From contig CAXXGM010000006.1 in the NCBI GenBank assembly GCA_963677325.2, positions 248,001-312,000 on the forward strand: 64,000 nt of DNA, given 5' to 3'. The DNA is from G963677325 sp963677325. GTDB lineage: Bacteria > Bacteroidota > Bacteroidia > Bacteroidales > Prolixibacteraceae. The position numbers were made by a program, and so were the translations under genes. A model generated the notes under the pieces. That model searched no databases, was not told the origin of the DNA, and saw nothing but the letters and a program-made list of their open reading frames with translations. Below, piece after piece: positions 27,850 through 36,688 of the stretch (the stretch's first letter is position 1; every line of letters starts with the position of its first letter).

Positions 27850-29199
27850 ATGGTTCTGCAGGTTTTACTTGTGATTGCTTTGGTCCTTATGAACGGATTC
27901 TTCGTAGCCGCCGAATTCGCTATCGTAAAGGTTAGATATTCACAAATACAGCTCAGGGCGGAGAAAGGCAGTAAATTAGCCAAAAAAGCCGAACAAATAA
28001 TAAATCACCTTGACACCTATTTGTCCGCAACTCAACTTGGCATTACATTGGCCAGCCTTGGATTAGGCTGGATCGGAGAACCGGTGGTGGCGAAAATCAT
28101 TGCCCTTGTCGTTTCAGGTCTGCATATTCAAATGCCGGAAGAGACCATTCATTCCATTTCCCTCCCTTTAGGATTCCTTCTTATTACAACGCTGCACATT
28201 GTATTTGGTGAGCTGGCTCCAAAATCCATCGCGATCAGAAAGTCAGAACCTACCGCCCTGGTCATATCCTATCCCATGTATTTATTTTTCGTGGTATTCC
28301 GCCCATTTATATGGTTAATGAATTCATTATCCAACCTGGTACTGCAAATCATTGGAATTCAACCGGCAGGCAAACGGGATATACATAGTGCAGAGGAATT
28401 GAGATTACTGGTAAAGCAAAGCAAGGAAGGCGGAGAAATTCAGGCAGAAAATTATGAAATCATCAAAAATGCATTTGATTTTACCGATCATACCGCGAAA
28501 CAAATTATGATTCCCCGCCACCAGGTCTTCGCCTTTGATATCGAATTATCAAAAAAAGAGATGATCGAGAAAATGCTTGAAAGCGGATATTCCAGGATTC
28601 CTGTTTATCAGAACTCACTGGATAATATCAACGGGATCGTGTACTCCAAAGATGTGTTCAGAGAGCAGAACAAAAATCCCGATTTTAATATAAAAGATCT
28701 TATTCATCCTGTGCTGTATGTTTATGAGACAAAAAGGATCAGCGAAATCCTTGCTCAGTTTCAGAAACAACATCTTCATATGGCAGTCATTATCGATGAA
28801 TACGGAGGCACTCAGGGAATTATTACCCTGGAAGATATTCTTGAGGAATTGGTTGGCGAAATTCAGGATGAAGATGATGAAGAGAAAGAAATCGTTGAAA
28901 AGAAGGAAGACAATACCTATATCGTACAGGCTGCACAGCCATTAATAGATATTAACGATTACCTGCCTCATCCGCTGTCAATCAATGAAAACTATACGAC
29001 CTTATCAGGTTTATTATTGTTCCATTTTAATAGGATTCCAAAGCTGAACGAAAAAATAGTGATCGAGAATTATGAAATCACTATCTCGAAAATTCAAAGA
29101 CGATCTATTCAAACGGCCATACTGAAGGAAGTAGTAAACGAAGGACCGGAGATCGATACCCATCCTGACAATAAAGCCTCTTATTCACTTTTCAGGTGA
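27850..29199 (+). CDS. CNNM/CorC (HlyC) family membrane protein with CBS pair
   Basis: 449 residues. The N-terminal CNNM (DUF21) domain has four hydrophobic segments: MVLQVLLVIALVLMNGFFVAAEFA, then TQLGITLASLGLGWIGEPV, then the GFLLITTLHIVFGELAPKSIAI segment. Two CBS domains follow (about 215-330; MIPRHQVFAFDIE, GYSRIPVYQ, MAVIIDEYGGTQGIITLEDILEELVGEI), then a CorC_HlyC domain at the C-terminus. Related proteins mediate Mg/Co efflux or cation-dependent membrane repair; the haemolysin name is historical. Its last 15 bases overlap the convergent rhomboid gene. Confidence 0.92.
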   Translation: MVLQVLLVIALVLMNGFFVAAEFAIVKVRYSQIQLRAEKGSKLAKKAEQIINHLDTYLSATQLGITLASLGLGWIGEPVVAKIIALVVSGLHIQMPEETIHSISLPLGFLLITTLHIVFGELAPKSIAIRKSEPTALVISYPMYLFFVVFRPFIWLMNSLSNLVLQIIGIQPAGKRDIHSAEELRLLVKQSKEGGEIQAENYEIIKNAFDFTDHTAKQIMIPRHQVFAFDIELSKKEMIEKMLESGYSRIPVYQNSLDNINGIVYSKDVFREQNKNPDFNIKDLIHPVLYVYETKRISEILAQFQKQHLHMAVIIDEYGGTQGIITLEDILEELVGEIQDEDDEEKEIVEKKEDNTYIVQAAQPLIDINDYLPHPLSINENYTTLSGLLLFHFNRIPKLNEKIVIENYEITISKIQRRSIQTAILKEVVNEGPEIDTHPDNKASYSLFR

Positions 29200-29928
29200 T
29201 TGAATTGAATCTCCCTGGGATTTATGATTTGAAATAGAATCAGCATCAATATCATTCTCCTCTTCATCTAAATCGTCGTATTCTTCGTCTGCATCTTCGT
29301 CCCCGGATTCAGGGGGTTCAGGTTTGATAATCCAACCATATAAAAGGGCTACACCAAATCCGGCAACACCTCCCCACAAATGAGATTCCCAGGAAATATC
29401 CGGCTTTACGGGAAATATTCCCCAGAACATAGATCCGTACAGAAAAGCTACTATTAAAGAAATGGTCAGTAAACGAACATTGTGACTTAATACACCGCTC
29501 AGAAAGAGAAATGCAGCCAATCCGTAAATAACTCCGCTGGCTCCAATATGCAAAGCCTCCCGTCCCGTCAGCCACACAAATAAGCCTGATAAAAGATAGA
29601 TAGAAATGAAGATCGCACAGGAAGCTTTCCTGTAAAAGAAAAACAAGGAGAATGTGAGAATAAACAAAGGCAATGTATTGGCTGCAAGATGTTCAAAATT
29701 GCTGTGAATCAAGGGTGCAAAAATGATACCCCGCAATCCTTTTAATTTCAGAGGGGATATTCCCCATGAAGAAAAATCGAGTTTGTATTCCGCTTCAAAT
29801 AATTTAATCAGCCAAAGAATCACAATAAAAATCACCGATATGAAAAGAGAGTATCTGACAATGTGCTTGTCAATATTGTACTGATCTTCAGAATAGTCGC
29901 CCGGATTATAACGGGAAAGCAGTGGCAT
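29185..29928 (-). CDS. Rhomboid-family intramembrane serine protease
   Basis: A 247-residue protein with six predicted helices. IHSNFEHLAANTLPLFIL supplies the loop/TM2 His-Asn region, GASGVIYGLAAFLFLSGV contains the GxSG catalytic serine, and SHLWGGVAGFGVAL has the catalytic His. A highly acidic C-terminal tail (ESGDEDADEEYDDLDEEEND) follows. Substrates are unknown. It is convergent with and overlaps the preceding gene. Confidence 0.92.
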   Translation of the reverse strand: MPLLSRYNPGDYSEDQYNIDKHIVRYSLFISVIFIVILWLIKLFEAEYKLDFSSWGISPLKLKGLRGIIFAPLIHSNFEHLAANTLPLFILTFSLFFFYRKASCAIFISIYLLSGLFVWLTGREALHIGASGVIYGLAAFLFLSGVLSHNVRLLTISLIVAFLYGSMFWGIFPVKPDISWESHLWGGVAGFGVALLYGWIIKPEPPESGDEDADEEYDDLDEEENDIDADSISNHKSQGDSIQSPEK

Positions 29929-30083
29929 AGCAAAATATTTAATTTATTTAAAGTTATTCATTTTTATGAATCTGACCATCTGAATTTAGATCCAATCGTA
30001 AGTTGTCATGTTTTTGAGACCGTAAACCTTGACTTATTTAATGTTTTTCATTAATTTACAAAGGTTAACTAAAAAAGAAAATC

Positions 30084-30692
30084 ATGAGAAACTTACTAAT
30101 TTCATTACTCTGTCTCCTTTCCTTTTCCGGTTATTGTCCTCCAAGATCCACAAGTACCATCAAAGACCTGAAGGATGGGATCAAAGGAGAAACAACCGCA
30201 AGCATAAAATACGCAGCATTTGCACAAAAGGCACGGCAGGAGGGTCAGATAAATATTGCAAAACTATTTGATGCAGCATCAAAAGCAGAAAATATCCATG
30301 CAGATAATCACAAGAAAGTATTGAATGAGATGGGTGAGAAAATGGATAATTTCACTCCGCAATATGAAGTAAGGAGCACAGCCGACAATCTTCAGAGCGC
30401 CCTGGATGGAGAGACTTACGAAGTAACGACAATGTATCCGAAATTTGTAAAAGATGCAGAGCAGGAGAATATGGCGAAAGCAAAAAAATCATTCACCTGG
30501 GCATTCGATACCGAGAAAAAACATCAGCAATTTTATTCTGCTGCACTCCAATCGCTTAAATCAAATTCGGTAAAAACACTTCCTTCCAGATATGCTGTCT
30601 GCCCGGTTTGTGGCAATACCTTTGACATCTCGAAAGTTGACAACAGGTGTTCCTTTTGCTATACGAGCAAAACAAAATTTATCAATTTGTGA
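30084..30692 (+). CDS. Exported rubrerythrin-like protein
   Basis: A 202-residue protein with an N-terminal hydrophobic signal (LLISLLCLLSFSGYC), which is unusual for rubrerythrins. The ferritin-like four-helix domain has diiron ligands in IKGETTASIKY (Glu), KAENIHADNH (ExxH), LDGETYEV (Glu) and DTEKKHQQFY (ExxH). The C-terminus has a rubredoxin-like CPVCG...CSFC knuckle. The family detoxifies hydrogen peroxide. If the signal is cleaved the protein works outside the cytoplasm; the Cys at ~18 could be lipidated, although the lipobox is atypical. Confidence 0.88.
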   Translation: MRNLLISLLCLLSFSGYCPPRSTSTIKDLKDGIKGETTASIKYAAFAQKARQEGQINIAKLFDAASKAENIHADNHKKVLNEMGEKMDNFTPQYEVRSTADNLQSALDGETYEVTTMYPKFVKDAEQENMAKAKKSFTWAFDTEKKHQQFYSAALQSLKSNSVKTLPSRYAVCPVCGNTFDISKVDNRCSFCYTSKTKFINL

Positions 30693-30721
30693 CCTGCAGT
30701 TCTGATAACCGGCATTGCTAA

Positions 30722-30759
30722 AACCCGGAGAAAGTGCCGAAAGCCCTTCGGGCTGGGTT
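30722..30759. repeat. Nested hairpin element
   Basis: Inner stem AGCCC-TTC-GGGCT at 30742-30754; outer arms AACCC at 30722 and GGGTT at 30755-30759. REP-like palindrome in the intergenic region. Confidence 0.45.
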
Positions 30760-30823
30760 AAAGGCTAAAATCAAACGCATTCAGCCTGAACAATTTCAGA
30801 ATTTGTGGGATACCTTCAACTTA

Positions 30824-30852
30824 AAGCCGGATATCTTTCCGGCTTATCTTTT
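30824..30852 (+). terminator. Intrinsic terminator downstream of rubrerythrin
   Basis: AAGCCGG and CCGGCTT arms around ATATCTTT, followed by ATCTTTTTT. Confidence 0.8.
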
Positions 30853-30903
30853 TTCTACAACTTATTATCTTTTTGATTATTTTTGTGATTGAATAAATTG
30901 ATA

Positions 30904-31338
30904 ATGAGTAAGCTGTTTAGTGAACACCTGAGCCTGGAACAACTTGAAGAGATGTTCCACAATGACGACAAATGCCTGGAATTTTTAGCAGAAATAAAAT
31001 GGTCCAACGGATTTGTCTGTAAGAAGTGCGGAAACACGAATTACTGCCCGGGACAGGAACCTTATTCACGACGTTGCACAAAATGCAAATCCAAAGAGAC
31101 TGCAACCAATGGAACGATATTTCATGGCGTGAAATTTCCCATCAGCAAAGCTTTTTATATAGCTTATAATGTCTGCAAAGGGCAGGAAGATATTTCAACC
31201 TATGAATTTGGCCGAAGACTCTCTTTACGTCAGATGACCTGCTGGAACTTTAAAACCAAAATTCAACATGCCTTGAATGAAATGGATACATTGACCGACA
31301 AGGAAAGAAGTACGATCCAGAAAATTCTCACTAACTGA
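30904..31338 (+). CDS. Orphan IS1595-type zinc-ribbon protein (no catalytic domain)
   Basis: 144 residues from ATG 30904 (MSKLFSEHLSLEQ). It matches the N-terminal part of IS1595/ISXO2-type transposases: LEFLAEIKWSNGFVCKKCG with CxxC, then SRRCTKCKSKETATNGTIFHG with a second CxxC, then ISKAFYIAYNVC. The DDE nuclease domain is absent and the frame ends cleanly at 144 residues. There are no terminal inverted repeats, and the next gene (CDF transporter) begins 6 bases after the stop. This suggests a domesticated DNA-binding protein rather than a fragment, possibly a regulator of the transporter. Confidence 0.75.
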   Translation: MSKLFSEHLSLEQLEEMFHNDDKCLEFLAEIKWSNGFVCKKCGNTNYCPGQEPYSRRCTKCKSKETATNGTIFHGVKFPISKAFYIAYNVCKGQEDISTYEFGRRLSLRQMTCWNFKTKIQHALNEMDTLTDKERSTIQKILTN

Positions 31339-31344
31339 GAGGAA

Positions 31345-32256
31345 ATGAACGGTATGCAAACTCAGTCGTTAAAAAAATTTCTCTATTTATCCATTGCCGC
31401 AGCTGTTGCAACGATTTTGCTTAAATTATTGGCCTGGAAATTAACCGGTTCAGTTGGTTTGTTTTCGGATGCGCTCGAATCTTGTGTCAATCTGGTGGCT
31501 GCCATAGTTGCTTTATTAATGATCACCCTGGCCGAAAAGCCCGCAGATGAAGAACATGTCTTTGGACACAACAAAGCAGAATATTTTTCCAGCGCTATTG
31601 AAGGAGGAATGATAATGCTTGCCGCGTTCAGCATTATCTGGTCCGCAGTTCCGCGAATTATTCATCCTCAACCTCTTGAAAACCTAAGCCTTGGTTTGCT
31701 TGTTGCCATAGGAGCTTCCGTTATAAATCTGGCAGTTGCTCTTATTTTGCTAAAAAACGGTAAAAAAAACAATTCCATTACACTCGAAGCTGATGGCAAA
31801 CATTTAATGACGGATGTATATACTTCTGCAGGGGTTCTTATTGGAATAATTTTGGTAAAACTTTCAGGCTGGTTGATACTCGATGGAATAGTGGCCATTG
31901 GAGTTTCTTTAAATATCCTGTGGGCAGGATATCAGCTGATGCGGCGTTCCGCGATGGGTCTGCTTGATTCAGCAATACCTGAGACTGAGCGCATGAAAAT
32001 TTTCAGATCCCTGGAACAATATAAATCACAGAATATAGATTTTCATTCTCTTATGACCAGACAGGCAGGCCAAAGAAAATTTATTGCCCTTCATATATTG
32101 GTGCCGGGGCGATGGACCATACAAAAAGGTCATAACATAGCAGAAGAAATTGAAAAAAATATTCGCGGGATCTTTGATGTTCCTGTTACCGTTTTCACCC
32201 ATCTTGAACCAAAGGAAGATCCGGTTTCGATGCAAGACATCGGACTTGACAGATAG
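31345..32256 (+). CDS. Cation diffusion facilitator metal exporter
   Basis: A 303-residue CDF transporter with about six helices. Metal-site residues are seen in SVGLFSDALESCVNL (Asp), FGHNKAEYFSS (His) and ADGKHLMTDVYTS (His, Asp). A C-terminal cytoplasmic domain (about 205-290) follows. It exports Zn, Fe, Mn or similar divalent ions in exchange for protons; the metal cannot be fixed. It is 6 bases downstream of the zinc-ribbon gene, so cotranscription is likely. A decayed CzcC-like efflux gene lies just downstream on the other strand. Confidence 0.9.
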   Translation: MNGMQTQSLKKFLYLSIAAAVATILLKLLAWKLTGSVGLFSDALESCVNLVAAIVALLMITLAEKPADEEHVFGHNKAEYFSSAIEGGMIMLAAFSIIWSAVPRIIHPQPLENLSLGLLVAIGASVINLAVALILLKNGKKNNSITLEADGKHLMTDVYTSAGVLIGIILVKLSGWLILDGIVAIGVSLNILWAGYQLMRRSAMGLLDSAIPETERMKIFRSLEQYKSQNIDFHSLMTRQAGQRKFIALHILVPGRWTIQKGHNIAEEIEKNIRGIFDVPVTVFTHLEPKEDPVSMQDIGLDR

Positions 32257-32443
32257 AACTAATCTTTCAAAACACATCATCTCTAATCCCAATATGGACT
32301 AATGAAAAAGGGAACTGAACCTCCTGCCCTATCCGGTATCAACACACCCTTTTTCTTATGGCGAACATTCCGCAATGATCACTATACAGAGCTAATAGCA
32401 GTCGCTGAATTAAGAATTAAAGAATTAAACAGACTCCCGCAAT

Positions 32444-32495
32444 ACGTTCGTGCAAATTAGTTTCGTTAATCTTCGATTCTTGTAATTCGATTTTA
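32444..32495. repeat. Degenerate TTCGT-type array
   Basis: GTTCGTGCAAA, TTAGTTTCGTT, AATCTTCGATT, CTTGTAATTCG: loose 11-nt steps with TTCG in each. It abuts the 3' end of the CzcC-like remnant. Confidence 0.4.
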
Positions 32496-32504
32496 ATCAC
32501 AACA

Positions 32505-33063
32505 TCAAAAGTTAATATCCCATATCCCTGCTGATTTTTCCAGTTCTACCAGGGCAGCAGCTCTGTTGTATAATGTTTCGATATAATCCGATTGGGTATC
32601 ATTATATATCCTTTGGGCTTAAGAACTTCTAAAAGGGAAGTTTCCCCCCGGTTATAGCTGTATATCTTCCCTTGCCTTACTTTTTGGGCCTTCTCCAGCA
32701 GTCCGTTATCAAAGCTTTCGACCTGTTTACAATAGGCATCATATTGTTGAAAAGCCTGCCTGATCCCGGTGCGGATCCGAAGTTCCGCCTGTTTATAAAG
32801 ATTATCAGCCTGAAGAATTTGAAACTGAGCCATTTTTATTTCACCCTTATAATGGTTTGAAAACTTCAAAGGAATGGACAGTCCTCCAGTTACCGCAGTT
32901 TCATTTGCTGATCCTGAAAGTACAGGATAAGCTCTCCCATAATCCAGATTTAAGTCAATATCCAATGCTCGCTCTTTGCGGGCAAGCTGAAGCGACTTTT
33001 GAGAGACCTCTTTATCGTAAAGGGCCGCCATCAGATCGGCTGTAATGTTTCTAATCCTCATTA
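32505..33063 (-). pseudogene. CzcC/TolC-family outer membrane efflux protein, truncated and frameshifted
   Basis: The reading frame from about 33063 gives the C-terminal half of a CzcC-like outer-membrane factor: NITADLMAALYDKEVSQKS, GGLSIPLKFSNHYKGEIKMA, then SYNRGETSLLEVL. At about 32618 the frame breaks. Restoring one base there gives NAQRIYNDTQSDYIETLY, then NRAAALVELEKSAGIWDIN, exactly the expected end, with a stop at 32505-32507. The N-terminal half is missing. So a 1-nt deletion and a 5' deletion both mark it as decayed. The intact protein would form the outer channel of an RND metal-efflux pump. Confidence 0.85.
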
Positions 33064-33148
33064 ATAAATGGATTTTTCTCCTTAAATTGTCTATTAAAAT
33101 AATAATTGTTCCATAGCAGAAAGTTGAAATAAAATTAGTACAAAAGTC

Positions 33149-33532
33149 ATGAAAGAATTTATGTTTATGATTCGGAATAAGATCAACCATCAGGATTCAT
33201 GGAGCGCGGAACATTTTAATAAATTTCTAAAATCCTGTGAGTTCTATATTGAAGACATTAAAAGGGAAGGGAAACTTATATCCGCACAACCTTTTCTTAA
33301 AGAAGGAAAAATTATTTCAGGTACCTTCCATCAACTTAACGTATCACCCTTTAATGAGTCTGATGAGGTTCAGGTAGGTTATTATCACATCCGTGCCGAA
33401 AATCTTGAAGAAGCTGTTGAAATCGCAAAACGAAATCCAGAATTTTCCTTTTCCGCTACTGCAAGGATCGAAGTTCGTCCTATTAAAACTAAAGAAGAAA
33501 CTACCAACTATAATTATCCAAATGAAAATTGA
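33149..33532 (+). CDS. YCII-related protein
   Basis: A 127-residue protein of the YciI-like fold: MKEFMFMIRNKINHQDSWSAE, a FYIEDIKREGKLISAQPF segment, then VQVGYYHIRAENLEEAVEIAKRNPEF, matching the DGRB/YCII family in Bacteroidota. Function unknown; some members are small enzymes or dimer-forming ligand-binding proteins. It stands alone between the efflux remnant and the superoxide dismutase gene. Confidence 0.75.
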   Translation: MKEFMFMIRNKINHQDSWSAEHFNKFLKSCEFYIEDIKREGKLISAQPFLKEGKIISGTFHQLNVSPFNESDEVQVGYYHIRAENLEEAVEIAKRNPEFSFSATARIEVRPIKTKEETTNYNYPNEN

Positions 33533-33657
33533 TCTTCTGTGTCCTTTCCGTTGAAGTTTATTTAATATAAGGATTACATTTTTTTTCCTTTTATTACATT
33601 GAAAAGGGTTAAATTAGCAGAAATAAAATTATTTATGGACATTAAAACAATGACATT

Positions 33658-34299
33658 ATGAGCACTCCTAATCAATTTGAATTTTTACCTCTTCCTTACG
33701 CTTACGATGCCCTTGAACCATCCATCGATCAACAGACGGTTGAAATTCATTACAGCAGGCACCATAAAGCATATTGCGATAATTTTAATAATGCATTGAA
33801 TGCATCGGGTATCAAAACCTCCGATATTATTGAAATTTTCAAAAATATAAGCAAATACCCGGCAGCAGTCCGTAATAATGGCGGCGGGTATTTCAACCAC
33901 AATTTTTATTGGGAAAACCTGAAAGGCCAGGGGGGTGGACAACCTTCAGGGAATTTATCGGATGCCATTACCAAATCCTTTGGGTCATTTATGGATTTCC
34001 GTCAGCAGTTTTCCGATGCCGCCAAAACCCGGTTCGGCAGCGGATGGGCATGGCTCTGTGTGGATGAAACCGGCAAACTATTCATCTGTTCTACTCCAAA
34101 TCAGGATAATCCTTTCATGGATCTTGCAGAAAAGAAGGGAACTCCCATTCTCACCATCGACGTATGGGAACATGCATATTATCTGAAATACCAGAACAAA
34201 CGTCCTGATTATGTTGAAGCTTTTTGGAATATCATCAATTGGGATGTCGTAGCCAGTAGATATGAAAATGCTTTAAAACAAGTTAAACAGTTAGTTTAA
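33658..34299 (+). CDS. sodB: Iron/manganese superoxide dismutase
   Basis: A 213-residue enzyme converting superoxide to peroxide and oxygen. Metal ligands in order are His31 (VEIHYSRHHKAY), His81 (NGGGYFNHNFYW), Asp168 and His172 (TIDVWEHAYYLKYQN). The C-terminus has RPDYVEAFWNIINW. There is no signal peptide, so it is cytosolic. A strong terminator follows. Whether iron or manganese is used is not decidable by eye. Confidence 0.96.
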   Translation: MSTPNQFEFLPLPYAYDALEPSIDQQTVEIHYSRHHKAYCDNFNNALNASGIKTSDIIEIFKNISKYPAAVRNNGGGYFNHNFYWENLKGQGGGQPSGNLSDAITKSFGSFMDFRQQFSDAAKTRFGSGWAWLCVDETGKLFICSTPNQDNPFMDLAEKKGTPILTIDVWEHAYYLKYQNKRPDYVEAFWNIINWDVVASRYENALKQVKQLV

Positions 34300-34311
34300 T
34301 TAAATTATACA

Positions 34312-34341
34312 AACCGGGCACAGGGGCCCGGTATTTTTTTT
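34312..34341 (+). terminator. Intrinsic terminator of sodB
   Basis: ACCGGGC and GCCCGGT arms with a short loop, followed by TATTTTTTTT. Confidence 0.9.
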
Positions 34342-34360
34342 CACCAAATTTTAAAAACTC

Positions 34361-34828
34361 ATGGAATCAATTGTTAGTATTATCCAGGCTATGCTGGCTC
34401 CGGGGATTATGATTTCCGCCTGTGGACTGCTCCTTTTAGGCATGAACAACAAATATTCTATTGTTGTGGGCCGCATACGCGCTTTGAATGATGAAAAACG
34501 CAAACTTATTTCTCCTGCTAAACTGGAGAACCTGAATCCTTATAAGGAAAAAAGATTAGACAACATCAATATGCAAACTGATCTTTTTGCCAATCGGGTG
34601 GTATTGATAAAAAAGGCAGTGACAAGTTATTACATAGCCGTAGGATTTTATATTCTCGCATCTCTACTGATCGGTGTCAATTTTCTTTCTGACCAGCCTA
34701 TCATCCCGATAAGTGCTTTGATAGCATTTCTTGCAGGAATGATTTCAGTTGTTTTTGGGGTTTATTATGCTGCCCTGGAAATTAAAAACGGCCTCGAAAT
34801 TGTAAAAGTTGAAATAGAGCACGTATAA
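34361..34828 (+). CDS. DUF2721 membrane protein
   Basis: A 155-residue protein with three hydrophobic helices (about 11-27, 90-108, 113-135), and the motif YSIVVGRIRALNDEKR after helix 1, as in DUF2721. Function unknown. It precedes the PAP2-dgkA pair in the same direction by 66 bases. Confidence 0.8.
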   Translation: MESIVSIIQAMLAPGIMISACGLLLLGMNNKYSIVVGRIRALNDEKRKLISPAKLENLNPYKEKRLDNINMQTDLFANRVVLIKKAVTSYYIAVGFYILASLLIGVNFLSDQPIIPISALIAFLAGMISVVFGVYYAALEIKNGLEIVKVEIEHV

Positions 34829-34894
34829 AAAAGGTGATTAAATTCCCAATTATTTTATTTCCTTTGTGATTGAAAATCCTAAATTCTGTTGAAA

Positions 34895-35512
34895 ATGATA
34901 AAGAGGTTTATTATTGTTTTTCTAATATTCATACCCTCTTTATCATTTTCCCAGAATAAGGATATTGAGTTGCTTCGCTTCATTAATTCTTCGGACACCC
35001 GGGGAGATCGTTTCTTCAAATTCGCATCAAATTCCAACAATGAAGTGATTCTTGGAGTACCTGTCACCATGGGAATAATGAGCCTTATTAAAGGTGACGA
35101 TAAGATGTTCACCAATGCCTGCCAGATGGTGGCGGCCGATGCCATCAATCTTGGATTTACAATGGCACTTAAGTATTCAATCAATCGAAAACGTCCATTT
35201 GAGACCTATCCTGATGTTGTAAAGAAATCAGACGGCGGAGGACTCTCATTCCCTTCCGGCCATACTTCCGGAGCCTTTGCAACGGCCACTACTTTGAGTC
35301 TGCAATATCCAAAATGGTATGTAATTGTGCCTTCGTATTTGTGGGCCGGAACGGTAGGTTACTCCAGGATGCATCTGGGAGTCCATTATCCCAGTGATGT
35401 GGCTGGAGGTATTCTTGTAGGGGCAGGAAGCGCTTTCCTTTCTTTTAAGGTCAATAAATGGCTCAACAACTATTCCTTTCTGAAACATGAACACAACAAA
35501 AAGCGGATTTAA
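34895..35512 (+). CDS. PAP2-family phosphatase
   Basis: 205 residues from ATG 34895, with a signal sequence ending around SLSFSQ. The three phosphatase motifs are KYSINRKRPFETYPD, FPSGHTSGAFA and SRMHLGVHYPSDVAGG. It is periplasmic or membrane-associated, acting on lipid phosphates such as undecaprenyl pyrophosphate, phosphatidylglycerol phosphate or lipid A. Its 3' end overlaps dgkA by 26 bases, which points to a shared role in lipid-phosphate recycling. The TTG at 34889 is less likely as a start. Confidence 0.9.
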   Translation: MIKRFIIVFLIFIPSLSFSQNKDIELLRFINSSDTRGDRFFKFASNSNNEVILGVPVTMGIMSLIKGDDKMFTNACQMVAADAINLGFTMALKYSINRKRPFETYPDVVKKSDGGGLSFPSGHTSGAFATATTLSLQYPKWYVIVPSYLWAGTVGYSRMHLGVHYPSDVAGGILVGAGSAFLSFKVNKWLNNYSFLKHEHNKKRI

Positions 35513-35864
35513 AAAAAGAGTCAAAAGTTTCGGATTTGCCTTTACAGGATTGGCAGAACTCTTCAAATCCGAACCAAATGCCAGAATCCATGCCTTAGCA
35601 ACCATGTTTGCTTTAACTGCCGGTTTTGCATTAAAAATATCCGGCTCTGAATGGTGTGTCATCCTGATCGTAATCGCTCTGGTCTGGGCTTCTGAAGCGT
35701 TTAATACCGTCATTGAAAAAATAATCGATCACCTCTTTCCCGGCTATCATGAAACCGCCCGTGTAACCAAAGACATTTCGGCAGGAGCTGTACTGGTCTG
35801 TGCCATAGCGGCTTTCGTCTGTGGCCTAATTATCTTCTTGCCCAAAATAATCTTACTCATCTAA
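35487..35864 (+). CDS. dgkA: Diacylglycerol/undecaprenol kinase
   Basis: A 125-residue DgkA-family membrane kinase with three helices. RVKSFGFAFTGLAELFKSEPNARIH is the N-terminal amphipathic part. EAFNTVIEKIIDH and ARVTKDISAGAVLV form the conserved catalytic motif (Glu, Asn, then K-D-x-x-A-G-A-V). In Gram-positive-like forms it phosphorylates undecaprenol; in E. coli diacylglycerol. It overlaps the upstream phosphatase gene. Confidence 0.93.
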   Translation: MNTTKSGFKKRVKSFGFAFTGLAELFKSEPNARIHALATMFALTAGFALKISGSEWCVILIVIALVWASEAFNTVIEKIIDHLFPGYHETARVTKDISAGAVLVCAIAAFVCGLIIFLPKIILLI

Positions 35865-36286
35865 TACCTTTATCTACAAACAGATAAGACAGGAAAGTCA
35901 ATACAGATTCAACCCGTAAGGAAAGTTCTCCATTAAACCGATCATAACATCCAACTTGAATGTTCCCCAGTGAATCGGGAAACGATGTGAAATCAAAATA
36001 CAAAGAATTGAGATGTAGATATTGGTTCATCAGCAAGTCTAAGATGGTATTTAAGGGAAAGATGGGTCAGCCTTTTATGCCAACGATGCATCTAATTTAT
36101 TATAAACACGCGAATGCCATTCTGCATTATGTTTCCCATGATGGAAGCGACCTGTCACAATCCCTGATCTTTATGAATTAATTACTTGCTATTACCTCTT
36201 TACCAACTTTGTCTCAAATAATCGATATTTATTCTTAATAAGGAATTATTTACTTTTGTGTTACGAATTATACAAAAGATAGCACA
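35865..36286. other. Interval between dgkA and nikR
   Basis: About 420 bases. A 73-codon frame at 35960-36181 shows no recognisable family or promoter and I do not call it. TACTTTTG at 36251-36258 could be the nikR -7 element. AAATAAT at 36216 and ATTATTT at 36245 form an inverted repeat around it, of unproven meaning. Confidence 0.4.
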
Positions 36287-36688
36287 ATGACATTAGCCCG
36301 CTTTGGAGTATGTTTAGATGAAGATATCCTTAAAGAGCTTGACAGCTTTGTTGTAGAGAATAGTTTTCCCAATCGCTCACAGGCGATCAGGCATCTGGTT
36401 GAAAGAAATCTTATAGAAAAAAAATGGCAATGCAACAATATAGTAGCCGGAGCTGTTGTTTTGCTTTATGACCATCACAAGGGAGATGTGGCAACAAAAT
36501 CAAATGATATCCAACATGAATATTTTGATGCGATCCTTTCCTCCCAGCATTTTCATTTAAGCCATGAAAATTGTCTTGAAATTATTGCAGTAAAAGGTAC
36601 GGCACATAGACTAACCGAATTGGCTGATAAATTAATTGGGATTAAAGGCATTATTCATGGCAAATTGGTGATGAGCCGCACAGAATAA
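36287..36688 (+). CDS. nikR: Nickel-responsive regulator NikR
   Basis: A 133-residue ribbon-helix-helix regulator. ARFGVCLDEDILKELDSFV and NRSQAIRHLVERNL form the N-terminal RHH DNA-binding fold. The C-terminal ACT-like domain carries the four high-affinity nickel ligands in the right spacing: His77 (IQHEYF), His88 and His90 (QHFH), and Cys96 (ENCLEII), equivalent to His76, His87, His89 and Cys95 of E. coli NikR. It should repress metal-uptake genes when nickel is plentiful. The next gene, 122 bases on in the same direction, is a TonB receptor, the likely target. Confidence 0.95.
   Translation: MTLARFGVCLDEDILKELDSFVVENSFPNRSQAIRHLVERNLIEKKWQCNNIVAGAVVLLYDHHKGDVATKSNDIQHEYFDAILSSQHFHLSHENCLEIIAVKGTAHRLTELADKLIGIKGIIHGKLVMSRTE

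Noticed and set aside
33064..33190. N-terminal extension of the CzcC-like frame
   Set aside because: These codons have no similarity to the family and overlap the promoter and start of the YciI-like gene.
35960..36181. A 73-codon plus-strand frame
   Set aside because: No promoter, no family resemblance and no signal or domain; it lies in a degenerate interval.
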